DNA of 36,801 nucleotides, from positions 1 to 36,801 of the forward strand of contig JAIRXU010000027.1 of assembly GCA_031268095.1 (NCBI GenBank), written 5' to 3'. The stretch is from Oscillospiraceae bacterium. Its GTDB lineage: Bacteria; Bacillota; Clostridia; Oscillospirales; Acutalibacteraceae. Below, piece by piece: positions 32,300 to 36,801 of this stretch (its first letter is position 1; each line of letters opens with the position of its first letter). The translations under genes were made by a program, and so were the position numbers. The notes under the pieces were generated by a model that worked only from the letters and a program-made list of their open reading frames with translations, was not told where the DNA came from and searched no databases.

Positions 32300-33280
32300 T
32301 CAGTTTGATTTTTTTGATTTTGTTTTCATCTTTGTTTTGATCGGGTTCATCCAGTTCTCCTTTTCGTTCCATCCCCGGCGCAGCAGAGGCAGGGCTCCGT
32401 TGGCCAGCAGGATGGCGAAGCACGTATTGTCCTGGTAACTTCCCAGCCGCCGCAACAGCATGCAGAGGCCTCCGGCCATCAGCCCGTAAAGGAACTTGGC
32501 AAGCAGCCCCCGCGGGAGTGTTGCCGGGTCAGGGAGGAGGTATACTGCGGCGAATAGGAGGCTGCCCGCGCACAGTTCCATTCCCATCGCGCCCAAACGG
32601 TTCCCCGGCACACGGGGGAAGAGAAGAGAAATCCCCGCCACCGCAAGCACGAAGCCCAGCGTCGAAAGCATGCCCGCCCGCCGGGGCTTCAGAATCACCA
32701 TAGCTGCCGCCGCCGCGGCAATCGCCAGGATGCAGCCGGTGCCCAGCGGGCCCACCGTCTCTCCCAGCAGGATGGAACTGATCACCGTCGGGCGGAAGAT
32801 GGACTGCCCGGTTTGCAGCAGCGCCGTCAGGGCGCTGGAATGCACCGGGACCCAGGCGGTTGGCGGAGCGTACGTAAAGACCGGCTCGGGGAAACAGACT
32901 GTCAGAAACGCGAAGCCGGCCGCCGCAGGCACGAAGGGGGAGTGCAGCGTCCCGCCGAAGGGAATCTTGACCACCAGGATCGCGAAGGCCGTGCCCAGCA
33001 CCGCGAACCAGGGCGACAGGTCCGCGGGCAGCATCAGCGCGACCCAAAGCCCAACCACGATGGCGTTGAGGTCCAGCAGCGTATGCGTCCGCAAAATCAG
33101 CCGTCCGAAGATGATTTCGCACAGCGCCGCCGTCAGGACGCCGATCACGGCCAGACGCAGCGCGGCCCCGCCGTAGTAGTACCAGCCCATGACCAGCAGC
33201 GGCAGCGTCAGCAGCAGCGAGGTAACGTTCCAGCGGCGGGCCTCCTCGCTGCTGGACAGGCGTTCGATCAGTTGCGGCAT
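32300..33280 (-). CDS. RnfD/NqrB-like membrane protein
   Basis: 326 residues, about nine hydrophobic segments. FAILVVKIPFGGTLHSPFVPAAAGF corresponds to the RnfD signature AK-L-GG-G-NPFNPA, and the C-terminus GSYQDNTCFAILLAN to GGYPDGVAFAVLLAN. The middle is shorter than in E. coli RnfD. The covalent-FMN threonine site (S-G-A-T-P-L in typical members) is not clear; the nearest match is SSALTALL. It ends in a Lys-rich tail. The ATG at 33280 has AAGGAAA upstream. First gene of the trio; no convincing promoter was found in 33281-33481 on this strand. Confidence 0.75.
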   Translation of the reverse strand: MPQLIERLSSSEEARRWNVTSLLLTLPLLVMGWYYYGGAALRLAVIGVLTAALCEIIFGRLILRTHTLLDLNAIVVGLWVALMLPADLSPWFAVLGTAFAILVVKIPFGGTLHSPFVPAAAGFAFLTVCFPEPVFTYAPPTAWVPVHSSALTALLQTGQSIFRPTVISSILLGETVGPLGTGCILAIAAAAAAMVILKPRRAGMLSTLGFVLAVAGISLLFPRVPGNRLGAMGMELCAGSLLFAAVYLLPDPATLPRGLLAKFLYGLMAGGLCMLLRRLGSYQDNTCFAILLANGALPLLRRGWNEKENWMNPIKTKMKTKSKKSN

Positions 33281-33389
33281 GATGTGGTTTCCTTTCCTTG
33301 TTCATGGAAATCTCTCGAAAAATTGGATGTTTTCTCTCCTGAATCCGGAAGCCGAAGGATGTTTTAACTCGCTTTCCAACAATTCAGCA

Positions 33390-33418
33390 TTGCACACTGC
33401 CTGACCTTTTAATATCAT
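33390..33418 (+). promoter_or_regulatory. Possible SigA-type promoter of mecA
   Basis: TTGCAC (33390-33395), 17-bp spacer, TATCAT (33413-33418). The -35 is weak. It would leave a leader of about 55 nt. Confidence 0.4.
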
Positions 33419-33481
33419 GGTAGTAGTGCAGTTTTTGCAATCGGAACGATTGAAAATACAGACGAAGGACGGTTCATTCCC

Positions 33482-34159
33482 ATGAGAATTGAAGCGGTGA
33501 CGCAGCGCAAAATTATTGTGGAGCTCAGCGCCGAAGACTTGCGAACACTGGACATGACGTATGAAGCGCTGGATTATACCAGCATTGAGACCAGACGGGT
33601 GATCTGGGTGATCCTCGACCGGGTGCGAGAAGCCACCGGATGCGATATTGACCCTTCCGGCCAGCTGCTGATTGACGCTATGCCCCGGCCCACCGGAGGC
33701 TGCATCCTGTTTTTCACGCTGCGCGGCGGGGCGGCGGAACCCTTCTCCGTCGGCGTTCCGCCCCAGCGCATCCTGCGCAAGCAGGACCAGCTGATGCTCG
33801 CGTACGAATTTTCGGATGTGAACGCCCTGCTGGACTGTGCCAGGAGCTGCGCGTGTTCCGCGGCGGAAGAAGACGGGGCGCTGGTGGGGGACAGTGAGCT
33901 GTATACCGACGGGAAACGCTTCCGGCTGCTGCTCTGTCCCGCCCAGGACATTGCGGCGCTCAAAAATTTTTTTTCGGAGTTCGGCCGCCTGTGCGGCGAA
34001 GGAATCTACGATATCAGCGCCACCCGGGAGCATTGGCGCTGCCTGACCCGGGAACGGGCGCTGGAGTCCCTCGCGGGCCAGCGCGCCGCCCGTCCCCGTC
34101 GGGTTCTGCGCGAATCCGTGCCCTTCCGCGCGGGGAGGATCAGCGTCAACCCGTTTTAG
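33482..34159 (+). CDS. mecA: MecA-family adaptor protein
   Basis: 225 residues, cytosolic. MecA delivers substrates to the ClpC-ClpP protease in Firmicutes. The N-terminal domain (MRIEAVTQRKIIVELSAEDL) and the C-terminal alpha/beta domain (YEFSDVNALLDCARSC, LYTDGKRFRLLLC, LKNFFSEFG) follow the family, separated by a short linker. Typical length is about 220. The ATG at 33482 has only AGGA at a long spacing, so the SD is weak. The last 14 bases overlap the 3' end of rpe on the other strand. Confidence 0.85.
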   Translation: MRIEAVTQRKIIVELSAEDLRTLDMTYEALDYTSIETRRVIWVILDRVREATGCDIDPSGQLLIDAMPRPTGGCILFFTLRGGAAEPFSVGVPPQRILRKQDQLMLAYEFSDVNALLDCARSCACSAAEEDGALVGDSELYTDGKRFRLLLCPAQDIAALKNFFSEFGRLCGEGIYDISATREHWRCLTRERALESLAGQRAARPRRVLRESVPFRAGRISVNPF

Positions 34160-34871
34160 GGGGCGGAGATTCCGTTTCCGGCGCTTCCCAAGGGGAACGG
34201 TCCGCCTCGTTGCGCAGCCGCCGGATGGCCTCCGCCGGATCTTCCGCACGGAAGACCGCGCTGCCCGCCACGAAGCAGTCCGCGCCGGCCAGCCCGGCGA
34301 GGGCAATCGTTTCGGCGGAGATCCCGCCGTCCACCTGGATCCGTATCCCCGGTGCTCTGCGGGCGATTTCCGTCCGCAGGGCGCCGATTTTTGGCAGCAT
34401 GCCTTCCAGAAAAGCCTGTCCGCCGAACCCGGGTTCCACCGTCATGACCAGAACCATGTCCAATTCCTCCAGCCAGGGAAAGAGCGCTTCCCCCGGCGTG
34501 CCGGGCTTGACGCTCAGGGCCGCCCGCTTCCCCGCCGCGCGGATCTTGCGCAGGGTTTGCCGCAAGCCGGCCTCATCGCAGGCTTCCCGGTGGAGCGTCA
34601 GCCCGTCGGCTCCGGCGGCCAGGAATTCATCCAGATAACGCTCCGGGCGCTGGATCATCAAATGGACGTCAAAAAACAGAGATGTGTGCGGCCGCAAGGC
34701 AGCGATCACCGGCGGGCCGAACGTAAGATTCGGGACGAAGACGCCATCCATGACGTCCAGGTGCAGCCAGTCCGCGCCGCAGCGCTCCATCCGCGCCGCC
34801 TCCGCCCCCAACCGGGCGAAGTCCCCCGCCAGGATCGACGGCGCAATCAATTTTTCGTGCATATCGTGCAT
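34146..34871 (-). CDS. rpe: Ribulose-phosphate 3-epimerase
   Basis: Pentose phosphate pathway enzyme interconverting ribulose 5-phosphate and xylulose 5-phosphate. About 241 residues. IAPSILAGDFARLG, HLDVMDGVFVPNLTFGPP, DVHLMIQRPERY, MTVEPGFGGQAFLEGMLPKI and VDGGISAETI carry the metal and phosphate ligands. The ATG at 34871 is preferred (GGGG 9 nt upstream); ATGs at 34886 and 34862 are possible. The tail after SAVFRA is about 10 residues longer than usual and runs 14 bases into mecA. It follows mtnN by about 80 nt. Confidence 0.94.
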   Translation of the reverse strand: MHDMHEKLIAPSILAGDFARLGAEAARMERCGADWLHLDVMDGVFVPNLTFGPPVIAALRPHTSLFFDVHLMIQRPERYLDEFLAAGADGLTLHREACDEAGLRQTLRKIRAAGKRAALSVKPGTPGEALFPWLEELDMVLVMTVEPGFGGQAFLEGMLPKIGALRTEIARRAPGIRIQVDGGISAETIALAGLAGADCFVAGSAVFRAEDPAEAIRRLRNEADRSPWEAPETESPPPKTG

Positions 34872-34953
34872 AGTAGTATACCCCATTCCCCCGGCTGCAT
34901 CCTAATAAATGCAGACTTGCCGTGTGCGGCAAAACTGCGGCCGCTAGGTGACA

Positions 34954-35664
34954 TCATTCCGCCAGCGCGCCGGCGCATTCCGCCAGCAGCGCCGCGGAAC
35001 GCGCCGCGGTTTGCTCCAGAAAAGCTGAAAAATCGGTCGCTGCGCGGCTGTTCGCCCCGTCGGAGATCGTGCGGATCACGCCGAACGGGGTGCCAAGCAG
35101 GGCACAGGCCTGTCCGACACCGGCGCCTTCCATCTCGCAGGCAATCGCGCCGAAGTGATCCGCCAGGCTTACTTTGATCCGCAGGTCATGAATGAACTGG
35201 TCCCCGGTCGCGATCGTTCCGATATAAAGGCAGACGCCCTCTACGTTCCGCCCCGCCCGCGTCAGCGGATCCACCACCTCTTTCGCGCAGGGAATCTCGA
35301 CGCAGTCAAGGTTGGACAGGTAGCCGCGCGGCGCGCCCAGGGGAGTGGTATCAAAATCATGCTGCACAACAGCGGTTGCGACAGCGATATCGCCAATCCG
35401 CATGTCCGGCAGCAACCCGCCGCCCACGCCGATATTAATAATTAGCTTGGGCTGATAGCGCAGGATCATCGCCTGCGCGCAAAGCGCCGCGTTGACTTTG
35501 CCAACACCGCAAACCGCCGACACGGCCTCGACGGTGCTGCCGTCGCTTCCGTGCAGGTTGCCCCGACAAAAAACTGCGCCGCCGAAGCGCTCCGTCTCGC
35601 TTTCCGTGAGCAGCGCCCGGATGCCCTCGATCTCTACCGGCATCGCGCCGATGATTCCAATCAT
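34954..35664 (-). CDS. mtnN: 5'-methylthioadenosine/S-adenosylhomocysteine nucleosidase
   Basis: Removes adenine from MTA, SAH and 5'-deoxyadenosine, clearing SAM by-products. 236 residues. MIGIIGAMPVEIEGIRALL at the N-terminus with the catalytic glutamate, NIGVGGGLLPDMRIGD, EMEGAGVGQAC (ribose-binding M-E) and RTISDGAN with the catalytic aspartate are all present. Length normal. The ATG at 35664 has AGGAGC about 9 nt upstream and its own promoter at 35721-35749. rpe is likely read from the same transcript. Confidence 0.95.
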   Translation of the reverse strand: MIGIIGAMPVEIEGIRALLTESETERFGGAVFCRGNLHGSDGSTVEAVSAVCGVGKVNAALCAQAMILRYQPKLIINIGVGGGLLPDMRIGDIAVATAVVQHDFDTTPLGAPRGYLSNLDCVEIPCAKEVVDPLTRAGRNVEGVCLYIGTIATGDQFIHDLRIKVSLADHFGAIACEMEGAGVGQACALLGTPFGVIRTISDGANSRAATDFSAFLEQTAARSAALLAECAGALAE

Positions 35665-35720
35665 GTGTTTTCACGCTCCTTTTTCTCTTTCTGGCGATTC
35701 AACCAATGCCCATACATCGT

Positions 35721-35749
35721 ATCATACCACATTGCGGCCTAAAATGCAA
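35721..35749 (-). promoter_or_regulatory. SigA-type promoter of mtnN
   Basis: TTGCAT (complement of 35744-35749), 17-bp spacer, TATGAT (complement of 35721-35726), about 50 nt before the mtnN ATG. Confidence 0.7.
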
Positions 35750-35762
35750 GCAAAAGCCCGCG

Positions 35763-35791
35763 AAAAAGCCCCCATCCCTGCGGACGGAGGC
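35763..35791 (-). terminator. Rho-independent terminator after the BclA-like gene
   Basis: On the minus strand GCCTCC...GGGGGC forms a stem (one G-U) with an inner TCC/GGA pair, directly followed by TTTTT (35763-35767). It lies 20 nt beyond the stop codon. Confidence 0.7.
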
Positions 35792-35811
35792 GGATGTTTC
35801 TGCGAGAGAGC

Positions 35812-36582
35812 TTAATCGCTGATGCGGCGGACTTCCAGCTGGAGGCCGTTGTCCGGGAAGGTGAGGGTTCCGGCGGCGCTGGTATCCATGAACGCTTGCA
35901 GAGAGGTGTTGGCTTGCAGATAGACAATGACGGTGCGCTCAAAGCTGTCCGTCTTGTTTGCGGTGGTGGAAAGATCCACTTGGGTTTCGGCGAGTTTTTT
36001 GCCGTTGGCTTTGACGTAGAAACTCAGATTGGCCGCCACGGAATAGGCGAAGTTCCCGAAGAACGTCAGTTCATACGTGCCGGCGCACTGAATGGTCAGT
36101 GTAGAAGGCGTGAAGCCCACATGTTGCAGCGGGAGAGGGGAATCCATTTGCAGCAGATAGTTCTGCGTTGCCGCCGCGAAAGTATAGGTGGAGCCGTCCG
36201 AGCGGTACATACCACCGTAAACGGCAGAGCAGTCTCCAAGGGGATTATAGGGGCAGCTGGGGGCGTTTACATTGCCGCTGCCCCCGCCGCACTTGCAGCC
36301 GCCGCCCCAGCCGGGGAAGCCGGGATAGCCGCCGCCTGGGAAGCCGGGGAAACCGGGATAGCTGCCGCCGGGATAGCCGGGGTAACTGGGATAACAAGGA
36401 TAGCCGCCGCCAGGGAAGCTGGGATAACCGGGGTAACCGGGATAGCCGCCGTAATGTCCGCCGCCGGGGAAGCCGGGGTAACCGCCGCTTCCGCCGCCGC
36501 AATGCCCGCCGCCGGGAAAACCGGGATACCCCGGATAGCCGGGGTACTGCCCGTAACAGGGTGATAACATCATTTGATCCAT
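35812..36582 (-). CDS. BclA-like surface protein with GYP/GFP repeats
   Basis: 256 residues. No signal peptide. Residues 13-95 are tandem PGYPG / FPGGG units (collagen-like in glycine spacing but with Tyr and Phe), followed by CKCGGG. From about residue 105 a beta-rich domain runs to the end, with YTFAAATQNYLLQM, TLTIQCAGTYELTFFGNF, FYVKANGKKL and LTFPDNGLQLEVRRI. This resembles the jelly-roll C-terminal domain of BclA-type exosporium proteins. A spore-surface role is likely, supported by a SigK-like promoter at 36626-36653. The SD before the ATG at 36582 is weak; ATGs at 36573 and 36570 are possible. Ends at a terminator. Confidence 0.8.
   Translation of the reverse strand: MDQMMLSPCYGQYPGYPGYPGFPGGGHCGGGSGGYPGFPGGGHYGGYPGYPGYPSFPGGGYPCYPSYPGYPGGSYPGFPGFPGGGYPGFPGWGGGCKCGGGSGNVNAPSCPYNPLGDCSAVYGGMYRSDGSTYTFAAATQNYLLQMDSPLPLQHVGFTPSTLTIQCAGTYELTFFGNFAYSVAANLSFYVKANGKKLAETQVDLSTTANKTDSFERTVIVYLQANTSLQAFMDTSAAGTLTFPDNGLQLEVRRISD
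36298..36546 (-). repeat. In-frame tandem repeats encoding PGYPG/FPGGG units
   Basis: About 83 codons of imperfect 9-30 nt repeats built from CCGGGATAGCC-like and CCGCCGCCGGGAA-like units on the plus strand. Such repeats often change length between strains. Confidence 0.85.
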
Positions 36583-36605
36583 CCATTCTTGAGCAAGTAT
36601 AGTCG

Positions 36606-36618
36606 CCGGATGATCCGG
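36606..36618. promoter_or_regulatory. Short palindrome upstream of the BclA-like gene
   Basis: CCGGATGATCCGG is an inverted repeat around one central base, located where the SigK-like promoter would start transcription. It is a possible operator, or chance. Confidence 0.35.
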
Positions 36619-36625
36619 TCATGCC

Positions 36626-36653
36626 ATCCTATGCACAAGAAAGCGGAACGGTG
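36626..36653 (-). promoter_or_regulatory. SigK-like promoter of the BclA-like gene
   Basis: On the minus strand CACC (complement of 36650-36653), a 16-bp spacer and CATAGGAT (complement of 36626-36633) fit mACm-16-CATAnnnTA, except for the last base. The start of transcription would fall about 30 nt before the ATG. Confidence 0.5.
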
Positions 36654-36703
36654 TCCGGAAATTTTCGTGCGCTCATCTCTTCCTAGAGTATGTAGTCACG
36701 AGA

Positions 36704-36732
36704 TTGACAAACGAACCAAGATGAGCTACAAT
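36704..36732 (+). promoter_or_regulatory. SigA-type promoter of the right-edge gene
   Basis: TTGACA (36704-36709), 17-bp spacer, TACAAT (36727-36732): close to consensus. The leader is about 18 nt. Confidence 0.8.
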
Positions 36733-36757
36733 ATAAAGAAAACGGGGGGTTTCTTTG

Positions 36758-36801
36758 ATGGGAGAGCAATTGGCGGCGCATCACCGGCATGACATTTCAG
36801 A
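36758..36801 (+). CDS. Start of a gene cut by the right edge
   Basis: ATG at 36758 with GGGGGG 8 nt upstream and a strong promoter before it. The visible residues are MGEQLAAHHRHDIS. Too short to assign a family. Confidence 0.55.
   Translation, partial: MGEQLAAHHRHDIS

Noticed and set aside
33302-33418. 38-codon minus-strand frame ahead of the RnfD-like gene
   Set aside because: No SD and no family; the stretch also holds the likely mecA promoter on the other strand.
36298-36546. CRISPR-like direct repeats
   Set aside because: The repeats are in frame inside a coding region, short and irregular, with no unique spacers.
1-36801. tRNA or rRNA genes
   Set aside because: No cloverleaf or rRNA-like sequence was recognised in any intergenic stretch by eye; a tRNAscan/Infernal run would settle this.

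Overview
The window looks like chromosomal DNA from a GC-rich, endospore-forming Clostridium-class Firmicute, most likely an Oscillospirales (Ruminococcaceae/Oscillospiraceae) gut-type organism. The evidence is yqfC, yqfD and ylbJ sporulation genes, a MecA-type ClpC adaptor, strong AGGAGG Shine-Dalgarno (SD) sequences, TTGACA/TATAAT promoters with 17-bp spacers, a BirA without a DNA-binding domain and a BclA-like collagen/GYP-repeat surface protein. Species cannot be read from the sequence.

Layout. 1-96: C-terminal end of an IS5-type transposase. 113-5226 (minus): dihydroorotase, a 966-residue membrane protein that looks like a catalytically dead P1B-type ATPase, and the 23S rRNA methyltransferase RlmB. 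5476-9103 (plus): a zinc-ribbon membrane protein, two lipoproteins and an Orn/Lys/Arg-type decarboxylase. 9181-12711 (minus): serine synthesis genes serC and serA with an SGNH hydrolase between them. 12988-16763: birA (plus), the yqfC-yqfD pair (minus) and ylbJ with a small Cys-rich protein (plus). 16838-33280 (minus): an unbroken co-directional run. In transcription order it holds a RnfD-, RnfE- and RnfA-like trio, a COG1306-type glycosidase-like protein, a GH13 alpha-glycosidase, an LCP-like protein, a transglutaminase-like protein, folE-folP-folB-folK, an FHA protein, an M16 peptidase, proB-proA, an unknown membrane-anchored protein and a DUF368 transporter. 33482-36801: mecA (plus), rpe and mtnN (minus), the BclA-like protein (minus) and the start of a plus-strand gene at the edge.

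Three observations stand out. (1) A 66-nt leader module occurs three times, always directly upstream of a start codon and ending in the SD (before the 265-residue protein, folP and the RnfA-like gene). It has a conserved 5' half, a hairpin whose sequence varies but which still pairs, and an in-frame open reading frame. (2) The RnfD/E/A-like trio has no RnfB, RnfC or RnfG beside it and has lost three of the four cysteines expected to hold the intramembrane iron-sulfur cluster, so it is probably a repurposed Rnf-derived membrane complex. (3) The P1B-ATPase-like protein has DAPDL in place of DKTGT and CLC in place of CPC, and lacks the GDGxND hinge, behind a roughly 390-residue disordered N-terminus.

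Most other genes are ordinary housekeeping genes. No tRNA, rRNA, CRISPR array or intact mobile element was seen. No intergenic stretch exceeds 300 bases; the longest, 12712-12987, holds two divergent promoters.
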